DNA of 64,000 nucleotides from Hirsutella rhossiliensis (lineage: Eukaryota; Ascomycota; Sordariomycetes; Hypocreales; Ophiocordycipitaceae): contig NW_025408685.1 of the NCBI RefSeq assembly GCF_020360975.1, forward strand, positions 1 through 64,000, given 5' to 3'. Below are positions 11,701 through 23,539 of this stretch, piece after piece; within the stretch, counting starts at the first letter, position 1, and each line of letters starts with the position of its first letter. The notes beneath the pieces were generated by a model. That model saw only the letters and a list, made by a program, of their open reading frames with translations. It was not told where the DNA came from and made no database searches. The translations under genes and the position numbers were made by a program.

Positions 11701-13600
11701 CGGTCTTATAGGTTCTACTTTTATTATATTAGGAATAAATAGGATCTTATCTTTTATTTCTTTAGTTTCTTCTCTTACGTTAATAGTAGTATTACTATCT
11801 TTTAGCCCTTTATCCTAGGTAAATAAGATCTAGTTTTATATTTCCTAGGAAAAATAAATCCTACTTTAGTCGTCGGTTAGTACTACTTAAAGCTAATAAG
11901 TAAGGTTAATAACGATTAGGTTTTCCTAAGAGCCCTCCTTTAGTTTTAAATCCTAAGGCTATAGTTTAGTTTAAGGATTAGTTAACTAGTTTAGTACTAA
12001 GCCTATATCTACCTAGTATAGATTATTCTATCCTAATATAGTTATTATATTTCCTTTCTATTAAAATTATCCTTATTCCTAGGGTTTTTAGCCGGTTAGT
12101 TTAGCTATAAATAGGGTAGAGTTTATTATAGTCTCGTTCTTAGTTTCGTAACCGCTTTATATATATTCTTTTACTACGTTACTTATCTTCCCTTATAACC
12201 TAACCGTTAGCTTAGTTTCTACCTATAAGATAAGTTACTTATAGTTATTAATCTAAGTATTAAATAATTCTAGACTAATAGGTTAGCGGAATAATTCTTA
12301 TAGTAATATATTTAGTTATTAATAGACTAGTATTATAAGGTACTCTTTTAAGTATAGTACTACTTTTGCTTTTTAGTAGAGCTTTAATATCTATTTATAG
12401 AAGTCGGCTCCGTTTATAATATCTAAGGTAGTAAATCGTTCTATTTATAATAATTTTAAAGCTACTTTTAGCTAGATAGCGAAGCGTTTTTATAGTTTAG
12501 TATACTAAGCGGTATATCCCTAGTCTAGGGTATAAAGTATAGCTTAGTTAGATTCGCTAAGATCGCTAAAATACTATTCGATAGTAGTTCCGCGGAGTAA
12601 ACTAAGGATAAGTATTATTAGTTTATTAGCGTATTTTAGTCCGCGGATAGCTACTTATTTTAGGAATCGATAAATCGATCGATGCTTCTATATATAATTA
12701 TTTTCTTAGTTTCTTTACGGACGTCGAACGTTAGATTAAAGGGGCTAGTAAGTTAAACTTCCTTATATCTTTTAGTCTAATATATACTAAGGGTACTTAA
12801 GGAGGGTTTATAGTAGTATTATCCTTAGTATCTCTTACTATAGCTTTTATTAATAGTTTTATAAGAGCTTCTTTTATAATTAAACTTACTAGCTAGTTTA
12901 CTAGGGTTATTATCGCGAACGTACTATTAAGGGTAGTATTATTTGAGTTCTTCCTTACTTTATTTATTATAGTTTAGCGAACTTCTAGTAAACTTCTAGG
13001 GCTTTATCCTTTTAATAAAGGTAGTTAGGGCGGGGTAGGAGAAGCTATATTATACTAATTTCTATATAGCTCTATTACTATACTTAGGTTCGGCGGTAAT
13101 AGACGTTATAAGCTAAAGGGTCGATTAATTACCTATAGTTATATTAACTATCGTTAACGCGAAAAGTCTACTTTTAATAGGATCTCTTTATTATAAATAC
13201 GATAATCTTAATAAGGTAGTTAAGCTTTTATAAGGAAGCTTTATAAAGGCCGCTACTTAATAAAGCTTATTAAAGGCTATAATTATAAATAAATATAATG
13301 TATATAAGTAAGACCTACCTATTAATCTTACGCTTATATAAGCTAGAGCTCTTAACGATAGCGCTATAACTATAATAGAAGCTTTAAAGGAAGTTATAGA
13401 GCTCGTTAAAGGAGTTAAAGGTTAGCGAAGGTAATAGAGGTAGAATTAGTAGCGACAGGCTCTTAGTAGGCTCTTTAGTAGGCTGTTCGGTAGGCTGTTT
13501 AGTAGGCTATTTAGTAGGCTATTTAGTAGGCTCTTTAGTAGGCTCTTTAGTAGGCTTTTAGTAGGCTCTTTAATAGGCTCGTTAAGGATAAATCGTAGGT
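11701..13600 (-). pseudogene. G1 Gag-like protein (broken)
   Basis: The minus strand from about 13010 to 12240 gives a long frame with scattered stops: phrases such as FTRSSLNYNK, YVRDNNPSKLASKFNYKR, SPFNLTFDVRKETKK and ERFTTLDIINGADFYK. The position upstream of protease and the basic, Asn/Tyr-rich composition fit a Gag, and I do not recognise a closer family. A 12-bp tandem repeat lies at its probable N-terminal end (13456-13585). No zinc knuckle was seen with confidence; the candidate region 11900-12200 is heavily altered. Confidence 0.6.
13456..13585 (-). repeat. 12-bp tandem repeat (about 11 units) at the G1 gag N-terminus
   Basis: The unit agtaggctcttt repeats with variants (gttt, attt, gttc) about eleven times. 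One unit is shortened by a base near 13552. On the minus strand in the likely gag frame it encodes repeats of Thr-Lys-Glu/Gln-Pro, so the array is probably an in-frame tetrapeptide repeat in a disordered N-terminal tail. The Gln codons have become TAG, while the Glu versions survive. Confidence 0.8.
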
Positions 13601-13840
13601 CTATCGTAAATAGCTTTACTTTACGATATAGGTAGGAAGGGTAGATTTCTCCCTTAGCGGGGCTTTATACTACGCTTAGTATAGCTCCCTCTTTTACTAC
13701 GTTAGTATAGCTAAATTAAGTAGCGGGGCCTAAGTAGGTAGGGTATATATAGAAAAAGTAAATTGTCTATATAAATAAAGACTTTTATCTATATAAATAG
13801 TAATACTCTTAGAATTCTACTTATTTTAGCTTTTATTTAC
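13590..13840. other. Junction between G1 and copia-2, unclassified
   Basis: Holds a TATA-rich stretch (ctatataaataaagac at about 13769) and a possible LTR-like end (tttatttaca, near 13832-13841). It may be the remains of the G1 5' LTR or leader. No matching copy was found in the window, so nothing firmer can be said. Confidence 0.35.
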
Positions 13841-13844
13841 AATT

Positions 13845-15260
13845 CGAAGCTTTATAGATAGATATAATAAATGCCTTTATATATACTAATATAGATAGTA
13901 AAGTATATATTAATCTTCTTATAAGCTATAAAGAATATACTCTTAAAGAATATTATTTAAAATATAGATTAGCTTATAGAGCTAAAGGAATTAAATTAAC
14001 TAAATTCCTAGACCTATATAAAACCAGTTAAATTAAAGTAAAGCTAAAGAAAGTATTATATAGCCTAAAATAAAGTCCTAAGCTTTAGTATAATTATTTA
14101 ATAATTATACTAAATAAACTTAGATTTCTTCCTCTTTTAATAGATAAAAAAGTATTTATAAATAAGGACTATAGTATAGCTTTAGTAATTTACGTCGATA
14201 ACTTTCTTATAGTAAGGCCCTTTAAATCTATAATAAAAGAAAGATTATTTAAAGAATTATCTAAATTCTTAGATTTTACTATCTTAGGAGATATAAAAGA
14301 CTTCTTAGGTCTAAATATTATAATAAACCGAGAAGATAAAGAGCTATATATATAAGAAAATTATACCTTAAATAAATTAAAGGAATTTAATAAAGAAGGT
14401 TTAGGAACTTCTGAATTTACCCGCTATAGTAGGCTTTAAGCTTAAAAGCAAAGGAATTACCTTTTAAGGAAGATATATTATAATTTTAGAAAGAAATAAG
14501 ATCTTTATTATACTTAGCCTTATTTACTAAGCTAGATATCTTATATTCTATAATTTTCTATACTAGATTCGCGGCTAAGCCTAACTAGATATATTTTTAT
14601 AGGAATATATAGTTATTAGTTATATATATTAATTATAGCGTACCTATTAAAGCGCGCGTTTTACTTTTACCTATATAGTATAATAGTCTTTATAAAAATT
14701 TTAAGGCTTTAAATATAATTTAGAAATATTTAAATAAATTCCCTAGCTTAAAGATTAAATATAATTATAATATCCCTTTTACCTATCTATATATAAAGAG
14801 TTTTACTAACTCTAGCTAAGCGTCGGATTTAATAGATAGAAAATCGTTTTCCGGTTATTATTTTTATATATATAATAATATAATAAGCTAGGCTTACTTT
14901 AAATAGAAAGCTATTACCTTTTCTACTTATAAAGTAAAGTATATTAGCCTTAAGGAGGTAATAAAAAGCTATTTATTTAAATATACTTTTTAAATATATT
15001 ACTAAGGATCTATTTATTAAGATTCTTAATACTATACCTTTTATTTTAACGGATAATACTTTTACTATTAAATTAGTAGAAAATCCGGAATTTTATAAAA
15101 GGTCTAAGTATATAGGATTAGCCTATTACTATACTAAAACTAGTATAAGAAAATAGGAAATTAAAGTTTTTATATTAAATTAAAAGATAATATAGCTAAT
15201 ATTTTTATAAAGGAATTAAGACCTAGATTACTCTATAAATTTAAAACGGTCTATCTTTAG
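13845..15260 (+). pseudogene. copia-2 reverse transcriptase and RNase H (broken)
   Basis: The plus strand reads LxIDIINAFIYTNIDSKVYIN (QMDVVNAF-type) at 13864-13925, then KKVLYSLKxSPKLxYNYL at 14047-14100 (ALYGLKQSPRLWYN). The catalytic box IYVDNFLIV at 14191-14217 is YVDD with its second Asp changed to Asn. FTILGDIKDFLGLNIII follows at 14275-14325. RNase H signs are a Ser/Lys-rich stretch near 14880-14960, then RSKYIGLAYYYTK at 15090-15140 and DNIANIFIKELRPRLLYKF at 15190-15245, the typical C-terminus of copia polyproteins. These are textbook Ty1/copia motifs with RIP stops. The protein would copy element RNA into cDNA. Confidence 0.88.
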
Positions 15261-15638
15261 TATAAGTTCTAAGTAATAAAAGGGGTTTTTAGATATTTCT
15301 TATGCTTTCTATATCTTTCCTCTACTAAGGTTTTCCTTTTTAAGTTTCTTAGAGAAATATTTACTAGGTTTTTATCTATTAAGATTTTCCTAGTAATAAT
15401 AGGTTTTACCTTATATAAGGTTATCCTATAAATAATTATTATAACTATAGATTTTTCCTACTATAGGATTTTCTATTAGTATATACTTAAAGAATTCTTT
15501 TTCCTAAGAAAGAATAGGTTTTTATTTATCCTATTAAGGTATAAGTATAGTTTTCCTAAATTAGGTTTTTACCCTATATATATACTACTATAAATAAATT
15601 AGTAAAGAGTATATAAATCTACTCTTTAAGGGAGACTA
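15261..15638 (+). other. copia-2 3' untranslated region with repeated AGGTTTT motif and polypurine tract
   Basis: Between the polyprotein end and the LTR the sequence is T-rich and carries several copies of aggtttt or aggattttc (for example 15311, 15368, 15400, 15508, 15564). A similar repeated motif is known from plant copia elements ahead of the 3' LTR. The last bases, aagggagac at about 15628-15636, are a plausible polypurine tract that primes plus-strand synthesis. Confidence 0.55.
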
Positions 15639-16205
15639 TAAGGAACGGTGTTCTACTATAAATAAAGTAGCTATAATATACTCTCTTAATTATATAAGCT
15701 AATAAGTAGTATATTAATTATAAATAAAATCCTATATTATAGAGTAAGAATCGCTCGTTATTTTATATATTATTATATATTAAACAGGTTTGCTTATTAT
15801 TGTATAATTAGGAATCGAAGAAATAAAGCTAGCTTAGAATACTAGCTAAGACCTATTAAGAATACTAGCACGACTAACTACCTTTAAATATAAATATTAG
15901 TAGAACTAAGATACTTTCTAATATACTCGAGGTATTATTAAATTCCTTAGTCTTAGGGCTATATAGTAGTATAAATCTAGTCTTAAAAGGTTCTTCTATT
16001 TAGCTATAATTATCTATATAAGATAGTATATCCGCTAGTAAATAAAGAGAGAATTATTAACTTTAATACCTCTTTTATATTAGTACTAATATACTACTAA
16101 TAAATTCTATTATAAATCCTACCTTATACTCCTTCTTCCCCTTTATTATATAGTCTTATAAAATTCCTTAATTTCCTAAAATTCTACTTTTACTTATATA
16201 CCTTA
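15639..16205 (+). repeat. copia LTR, 3' LTR of copia-2
   Basis: 567 bp, the reverse complement of the repeat at 2059-2603 and 10115-10673. It starts taaggaacggtgttc right after the polypurine tract and ends tataccttaa-side at 16205. The orientation agrees with plus-strand copia-2 and with minus-strand copia-1, which confirms the LTR assignment. Confidence 0.88.
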
Positions 16206-16776
16206 AGAATAAATAACTTTATACGCTTTAAAAAGATAAAGAAAGAGAAGAGAAGTAAATATATCTATTATAGAAGTTAATATAGTAAATCATGCCTTTT
16301 ACTATATAGGATAAAGACTTACTAGTTAGAGTTATTATTACTATTATTACTATAGCTATTCTTATAAGTACTTATTAATAAGGTAGCCTATATAGCTAAG
16401 AATAAACTAACGCTTTAAGTAAAGTAGAACTTACTTATTACTACTACTACTATAGTTAAAGAAGGAAGAAAAGGAAGGGGAGAAGGGGATACCATTATAT
16501 AATAAAGGAGGCTACTTAAGGCTAAGGGGATAGGCAACCTAAGGCTTATATAGGTCTAGGGCCGCCGGCCGCCCTAAGGGCATATATAATAAGTCGCGAC
16601 CTTATTTATACGGCCTACTAGCTAATAAGTATAGAGCTAGGTACCGGCTACCTAAGTTAATAAGCGTAGGGATAATAGGGCTAGTAAGGCTAGTATAATT
16701 AACGGAAAAGGGCAAGGTAGAGCTAGCGGTATAAGGAGCCTAAAGCCTAATTATATAGAAGCTATTAATAAGGTAG
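16206..16776. other. Unclassified flank of the nested complex, with a purine run
   Basis: No gene seen. A purine-rich run lies at about 16455-16490 (gaaggaagaaaaggaagggg) and a GC-rich patch at 16560-16577 (gggccgccggccgcccta). It ends at GTAG (16773-16776), the left copy of the element A target duplication. The sequence should be contiguous with 56757 onward in the pre-insertion genome. Confidence 0.4.
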
Positions 16777-17154
16777 TTTAACGGGTAAGATCGTACCCCT
16801 ATAGATATTAGCCCGTTAAAGGGATAAGACCCCTAGCGCCCCCCCCCCCTTCTTACCTACTTCAAGTATACTTAAAGGCTTTATAAAGACCTTAATTATT
16901 TAATTAAGTATCTTCCTTAATTATAGTTAATTTAAATTTTTGTTTTTCCTTTTTAAAGTAAAGGCCGCTAGTTACGCGACTCTAGTAAAGATAAAGAGGC
17001 ATAGAGTAAAGAAATCTCAAGACTTATATCTATAACCTAAGGCCCTTAGAGCTATATATAAGACCGATAATTAGATAATTACGTAGTTAATTACTTTACT
17101 AATCCTTAGCTATATATTATACGTACTTTAGGTATATGCCTCGTCCTTATTAAA
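16777..17154 (+). repeat. Element A 5' LTR
   Basis: 378 bp, starting tttaacgggtaag and ending ccttattaaa. It lacks TG...CA ends; the tips form a short inverted repeat TTTAAC/GTTAAA. It contains a run of 11 C (16839-16849) shared with the 3' LTR at 56372-56752. Sister LTRs are at 18907-19274 and 30384-30757. Confidence 0.9.
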
Positions 17155-17399
17155 ACTAGTCTCTAAGGCGTAAACTCGTTATTCTATTTTATTTATACGG
17201 CGACGAGTAGCTTTATAAAGCCGAGAATACCTAGAGGATAATAGTACTATTTAGAAAAAATAAAATCTAGGGATTTAATAATTAAAGTAGTAACTACCTT
17301 AATAGCTAGAGTTAAGGACTTAATAAAGCGATAGACTTACCGGGAAATAAATAATTAGATAATATATTACTAGTAGTAAAGGAAAAGTAATAAGCTAAT
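17155..17399 (+). other. Element A untranslated leader, cut by chromo-1
   Basis: Matches B 19275-19518 closely and stops at CTAAT (17395-17399), the left copy of the chromo-1 target duplication. The first bases after the LTR (actagtctctaaggcg) may be a RIP-altered primer-binding site beginning TGG, but the tRNA is not identified. The leader resumes at 36969. Confidence 0.75.
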
Positions 17400-17656
17400 T
17401 ATAAGGGAATATATATTACGGTACGATTAGTTAGGTAGTAGAGATAGCTAGAGGTACTACGCTATATATATTATATTCTCCTCGTCGTAAGACTAAAGCT
17501 TATAAGAAGAGGGATTTTTCCTCTTTAGTTTAAGTAGCGAGTAGTCTATAATATATAAGCGGGGTAGGCACGATTCCTTACCGATACCCTACTAATATAT
17601 TAGTACTACGTACCTAAGTGCTTTATTAGCCCGTACCTCCTAGTAGCGCTCTTATA
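17400..17656 (-). repeat. chromo-1 3' LTR
   Basis: 257 bp, exactly the length of 36712-36968 and of the chromo-2 LTR 56945-57201 (opposite orientation). Plus-strand ends are tataagggaat and gcgctcttata. Confidence 0.92.
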
Positions 17657-17996
17657 ATTATCTCCTCTCTTATATAGACGTCTTAGCTATATCTTTAATA
17701 TATATTACTTTTACTACGCTATATATATTCGGTTAGGAAGAGAGGTAGTTTCGGTTATATATCGCGCGTATACGCCTATATAAGTATACGTTAGTCTACG
17801 CTCTATAACGTTAATAGTTATTATACTAGCGGTTGCCGCCGAGTAACCGTTATAGTATCGCCTATATATTAGCCGCGTAACTATAATATAAAGAGCGTGC
17901 GTATATATCTCTTACTTCTTTTATTTTCTTTTTTTCTTTAACTCTTCCGCTTACGATTACTATAGAGTTTTACGCCTTTTTTTATTAATACCTTAT
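17657..17996 (+). promoter_or_regulatory. chromo-1 polypurine tract (minus) and pyrimidine-rich leader of the antisense ORF (plus)
   Basis: Next to the LTR, attatctcctctctta (17657-17672) is purine-rich on the minus strand, the expected plus-strand primer of chromo-1. Further right, 17915-17965 is strongly pyrimidine-rich (ttttattttctttttttctt) and stands 30-80 bases before the ATG at 17997. Such CT-rich tracts are common just upstream of start codons of filamentous-fungal genes. A promoter for the antisense ORF is inferred from this position. Confidence 0.5.
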
Positions 17997-18906
17997 ATGC
18001 TAAAGAAGATAAAGAACTATAACGCCGATTTCCTACGCTATATACGAGTAGGTAGCGGCGGGTTTGCCTCGAAGTATAAGCGATCGGCCTAGAAGTCTTA
18101 TAGCGATACTAGTTCCCAGCGAAGAAAGCTAAGAAAGGTATAGGGAATCCTAGTCCTAGGAGACTTTTAGTCTAGGACCTAACGATAGCGAGGTTATGCC
18201 CCGCCGAGTACCCTAACTCTAACTACTAATAAGCCTACCTCTATAAGCTAGGAAACTTATAAGTCTATTACCCCCGTTAGCGATACTAATACTAGCGAGG
18301 AGATCGTGCTTAGGCGCTCTTAAGTAAGTGCTAATAACCCGGCTACTCCGTCTTAATAGGGCGGCTCTAGCTAATAGGAGATTATCGCTGCCGCTTAGAA
18401 TAAGTAGGCTAATATTAACGACGAGGCCTAGCTAAACGAGGGCTAAGACTATCTTAATATTAAGCTAAATAAGGGCTAAGATAATAATAACGGCAATAAC
18501 GGAGACGGCGCGATCTAACTCCTTTACCGATAAACCTAAGAACGGCGGCGCCGAGGGGGGCGGCGGCGGCGGTCGCGCTCTATAAAGAAGTATACCCGAT
18601 CTAAGGCTAAAGCCCGCCCGGTTAGGGCTTATAGGGTTATCCCTTATAAGCTTTAGTATATATATTGTTTTAGGACGGTCGTTAAGGAGTATAGTACGAC
18701 TAAGCTTAAGCTTATCGAAGTACTCTTAATTAGCTATATTTTCTTAGGGTTTCCTCGACGCGCTATAAGTAGTACTATAAACGTGCGACCTATAACTAAG
18801 TAAGTTTCCTTTAACTTTAAATATTACGATTAATAAGCTAATCTTTCTTAAGGCCGCTACTCTTATATTTAGTAACTAGGCTAATATAGTCGCTATCGTT
18901 AAGTAC

Positions 18907-19274
18907 TTTAACAGGTAAGATTATACCCTATAGATATTAGCCCGTTAAAGGGATAAGACTAGCACCCCCCTAACTTTCTTTTAAGTATACTTAAAGGCAT
19001 TATAAAGACCTCGATTATTTAATTAGGCATTATCCTTAATAATAGTTAATTTAAATTTTTGTTTTTCCCCTTTAAAGTAAATGCCGCTAGTTACGCGACT
19101 CTAGTAGAAACAAAGAGGCATAGAGTAAAGAAATCTCTAAGACTCGTATTTATAACTTAAAGCCTATAGAGCTATATATAGACTAAGTAATTAGATAATT
19201 GCGTAGTTAATTGCTCTACTAATCCTTTACTATATACTATACGTGCTTTAAGTATATACCCTCGTCCCGTTAAA
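18907..19274 (+). repeat. Element B 5' LTR
   Basis: About 368 bp, starting tttaacaggtaag and ending gtcccgttaaa. It has 6 C where the A LTRs have 11, and shares taactttctt with its own 3' LTR, which supports the pairing. Confidence 0.9.
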
Positions 19275-19513
19275 ACTAGTCTCTAGGGCGTAAACTTATT
19301 ATTCCGTTCTATTTATACGGCGACGAGTAGCTTTATAAAGCCGAGAATACCTAGAGGACGACGGTACTATTTAGAAAAAATAAAATCTAGGGATTTAATA
19401 ATTAAAGCAATAACTACCTTAATAGCTAGAGTTAAGGACCTAATAAGGCGATAGGCTTACCGGAAATAAATAATTAGATAATGCCTTCGCTAGTAGTAAA
19501 GGAAAGTAATAAG
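19275..19513 (+). other. Element B untranslated leader
   Basis: Non-coding. It begins actagtctctagggcg, a possible altered primer-binding site, and has no clear ORF. The CTAAT at 19514-19518 is the intact version of the site where chromo-1 landed in A. Confidence 0.7.
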
Positions 19514-21300
19514 CTAATACTAAAACCCCGAGCTCCTATTATTAGCCCTATAACCCCTAATACTAGCGACTCGGTTAAGAAACTACGATCCTTATATAAT
19601 ACTTTAAAGATACAAATAACGACGATAGCGTAATCTAGACCGTTCTAAACCCTACGAGACCTCTTACTTATATACGCACTAATAATACTAATATAGGTAC
19701 TAACGAGGACACCTAATAACCTTAACCTTAGCTCTCTCTACGCGGTAGCTTATAGAACGTCTACCTCCCTCTAATAAATAAGAAAGTAAGTAATAAGATA
19801 GTTATAATAAGATATCCTCTAACTCCGAAAACTCTAACTTTAAATTTCGCAACCTCGTAATCTATAGGTATACTATATCTAGAAACACTAGCTATTAAGA
19901 AGGATTATCTAATCTTATTACTAGCGATATAAAGAAAATTAAGGTAGATATTAATAAGATTGCTAATAAACTTAAGGATATACTCGCTAAAGCTAAGATA
20001 ACCTTATAGGAAGACTCCTAACTACGACTCCTACCTATCGGAAAATTTAATAGTAAAACGTAACTAAATTCCTTAAGAAGTTCGAACGGAGATACGCGTT
20101 AACCGTATCTACGATAAGGATAAAATAGACTAGCTCGAAGTCTATATCTCTCATATAAGCCCCTACTATTAAAATTCTTATAGACGGACTTACTTAGGAA
20201 GAAGCGAAGAAGAGACTCCTTTAATACTACTATATATATAATATTAAATAACTAAAAACTGCTAATAACCGCTTAGACTATTATAATACTAAAAAGCCTA
20301 AGACTATTACGGAAGTTATAGAATAGCTTAGTCTCTACTTATACCTATAGCGTAAAGCATAACCTAACGGCTAGGAAGAATCTATAGTCTAGTTATACTT
20401 TATCTACTATATAATACTAAAGGAGCTTATTATTAACGTTATAGAGAGAAACGGGAAGATATCTAAAGTTATCTCGAAACTCCTATATAAAAGCCTTGTC
20501 TATATAATTAATAATTATTTAGCACCTCGCTAAGACGTTAAGCGACGAGATATAGTATCTAAAGTCTATAATTAGAAGCTTAAGAACCTAAAGAAAGACT
20601 AGCTCTTCGGAAATTAACGAAGTAATAGAGGCCGAATCCGACGAGGGCGAAGAAAAACTTAAAGAGCTAAAGAAAATAGATAAGAAACCTAGATAGCCCG
20701 TAAAGGAGATCTTAGACCTAATAAAAGCCTTTAAAGATATAAAGATTAACCTTACTTACTAGTAAGAGTAGATATTTAACTAGCTTAATAGGGAATAAAG
20801 ACGTATTAGTAGTAGAGGCTACTCTTTAAGTCGTAGACGAGGAGGTAGCGTAAATACTATCGGATTTTACTACCTATCTAATTAATATATATAGCTTTAG
20901 GTTAATACTTTTAACCGGCCTAGGAGATACTTTTATTATAGTAAAGAAGGATACTACCTTAATAAGTACAAGGTATACTCTTAGGACTATAAGATTAGAT
21001 TTATAATATATAAAGTAGTAAACGGACTCTTTACCTTAAAAGAAAAGATAACGGAAGCGTAATTCCCCTAGTACTTATTAATAGGTTTTCTTAAATAGGT
21101 ATATATATTCGAAGGCTTATCGTATACTAGATAGATACGTAGCTAGACTCCTTTATATTACTACTTATAAAATAGGTTAAAGCTACGGTTATACTATCTT
21201 ACCAGAATTAGGCTACTAGTAAAAGAGAATCCGGTTTCCTAGACTAGTTCTAGAGATATAGAAGCCCGTATAAGCAGAAGCTAAGGAATCTAAAAGCAAG
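19514..21300 (+). pseudogene. Element B Gag (broken)
   Basis: A plus-strand frame with many TAA/TAG follows the leader. It is Gln/Leu/Ser-rich and helical in look (for example KLRSLYNTLKIQ near 19575, KPLLLKFL near 20160). At 20915-20975 it reads YFYYSKEGYYLNKY, a CX2CX4HX4C zinc knuckle with Cys and His changed to Tyr by RIP. Copy A has the same at about 38390-38440. The knuckle and position ahead of protease support Gag. The start codon is not clear. Confidence 0.65.
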
Positions 21301-23100
21301 CGATATAAGAAAAGAAGTAAGAAGGACATTAGTTATTATAATTACGGATAATATATAATAAAGCGATATATATAATTAGATAATCTATACGACTACGATA
21401 GGGATTAATGCTTATAAGGGGAAAAGATAAAGAGTTAAAGAAGATATAGAGGAAATCGAGATAACGAGAATAGTAAAAACTAGCCTAAAGATTATCCTAC
21501 TATAGATATAGAGTAGATCTAGATAAAGTTCGATAGACTTACGGATAAAATCGTCGGAGAAATTATATGAAAGAATCCGATCCCTTTAAATTACCTAATC
21601 GACTTTATTCCTAATTAAGCGAGAGACTTAGTACGAGATATATAGATATAGCCTAAGGTATAGAAAATACTAAATTCTAGACCCTAGAAAAAGTAAAGAG
21701 TAATATAAGACCCTATAGAGCTACGATAATAGTTATAAAAGTAGCCGAAAATAATATAGAGAGTAGTTTACTCCTCCTCGAATATTTATAAGGAAAACTT
21801 ACGGTAGCTTTAGTATAAGTCGAAGAATAGGACGAAGAATACTAGGTCGAACCGATTAAGCTTACTTACCCTACTTATAAAGAATCGGATTATAAGTGCC
21901 TTAAAGTCTAATAAGCACTAAAGGAAGTTAGGTTTATAACTAATACGATTAGCGTAACGTAACTAGCCTAAAGACTATTTAATTAATAAACTCTAGAGGT
22001 AATAAGACTAAAGAAAGACGAATTTATTATATAGGAAGCAGCACTCTTAATAAGATACTAGGAGATAACTCTAGAGGACCTTATAGCGATTCCTATAATA
22101 TATATAAATATAGTCCTTATACCTTTCTACTCGCTTAAGTATATATAAGACCTACCCCGTATTTAAGTACGGCTTAGTAGCTAGAAAGCTAAAGTTCTAA
22201 GCGCCCTAATCGATACTAGGTCTAAAGGAAACCTTATTACTAAAAGATATATAAACGTATATAGGCTTAAAATCCTATCGATAAGAGTATTAATAACGGC
22301 GTATACCGGGTCCCTTATAGATATAGTTAGGGAGGTAAAGACTAATCTCTATCTAAGAACGGCCTAGATACTAATCTATTTTTATATTGCGCTAGACAGA
22401 GTCTTAGTCCCCTTTATCCTAGGCATACTATTTATTAGAGCCGCGCGTATATTATTTAATTATTCCCTAAGGAATAGGGATATATAGGTTAAATATTAGA
22501 TCGGCACTATCTAGGTAGTTACGCTAGCGGTAGGAGCTATTAGATAGGAGCTTCCGGACGAGGTCGATATAGTAAAATCCTTTTAGGCTATAACCTTAAT
22601 AGTTAATAAAGACGTATACGAAAGACTAAAGCTTAAGGAGGCTATATAGGAAATAGCTACCTAGCTCCTAAGAATTTTTTTTTAGGCTTCGGTAATAGAA
22701 GTTAAAGAAGATAACTTAGGAGCTACCTAATAATTACGGAGAGAAACCCTTACGGACACCTAGACGGCCGAGATTCTCTTACCGGGAGGTAAGATCCTTA
22801 GTTATAAAGGGGGTGCTAACTAAGTCCCTAACCTAGCCCACGCTAGCGTAAATAAGCCCTTAATAGCACTAGTACGATAGTAATTAATTATAGATAAAGG
22901 AGATAAGGCGATTCTAGCTATTAGATCTAAGATAGTAGAAGAGATTATTAAAGTTATAGTTATAAAGGCTATAGGAGAATTTAAGAAAAACATTATTAAA
23001 GCTAGAAAGAAGTTCTAAAAGATCTAGAAAGTTAAAGTTAAGATAGGAAGGAAACGACCTATTAGATTATATAATCTAAGAGTTAATACTCTCTTTAAAA
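21301..23100 (+). pseudogene. Element B aspartic protease region (broken)
   Basis: At about 22195-22250 the plus strand reads LSALIDTRSKGNLITKRYIN. This is a retropepsin-type site (LIDTGS-like) with the glycine codon now Arg. A hydrophobic stretch about 60-80 codons later (VPFILGILFIRAARI, about 22405-22450) sits where the second conserved ILG motif of retropepsins lies. Upstream, 21300-22150, is a charged linker without recognised domains. Copy A carries the same at about 39680-39930. Confidence 0.65.
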
Positions 23101-23539
23101 GAAAAGTAAATAAGATTAACCCTATTAACGATGCTCTATTAGACGGCTCGACGCTAGAAGGGGACCCTAACTAAAAGAAGACTAAATAAAACACCGTTAA
23201 AGATAAGATATAGCTTAGACCCTACCTAGAACACTTAATAGGAAAATTCTTAAGTATATAGAAAGGAAAGCGGCTAACGTAAGAAAGACTTAAAGCAATC
23301 TACGAATAATTTAAGAGCTTTCTTATAGAGGTAGAAATCCGGATCTTCGATAGTATTCTATTTAATAGAGAAGCAGCGTTATCCTAGGACTTTATAGAAA
23401 GAGGTAGAGTCGACCTAGCTATAGCCCTACTATAGGTTATTAAGATAATAGAATATAAGGCATAGTAAGCAGCCTTAATCCCGATCTTAAAAGCGATAGA
23501 GTAGAAAGTTATCGATATCCTTAAAATTAGACTAGAAAT

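Larger units (their letters stand above)
4990..13760 (-). mobile_element. Chromodomain Ty3/gypsy element G1, interrupted by a solo copia LTR
   Basis: On the minus strand, right to left, it reads gag, protease, reverse transcriptase, RNase H, integrase, chromodomain and then a long extra region. Reverse transcriptase before integrase defines Ty3/gypsy, and the chromodomain places it among chromoviruses or close relatives. A copia LTR (10115-10673) splits the protease-to-RT part, and both sides continue the same polyprotein. LTRs of G1 itself could not be matched, so both ends are approximate. Stops at Gln/Trp codons occur throughout. Confidence 0.75.
13840..16205 (+). mobile_element. Ty1/copia element, 3' half (copia-2)
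   Basis: Plus-strand reverse transcriptase and RNase H of copia type run into a non-coding tail, a polypurine tract and a 3' LTR of the same family as copia-1. Everything upstream of the palm domain (gag, protease, integrase) is missing, so this is a 5'-truncated copy abutting the G1 right end. Confidence 0.85.

Noticed and set aside
13456..13585. Regular short repeats resembling a small CRISPR array
   Set aside because: The units are contiguous 12-mers without spacers, in a eukaryotic retrotransposon gag.
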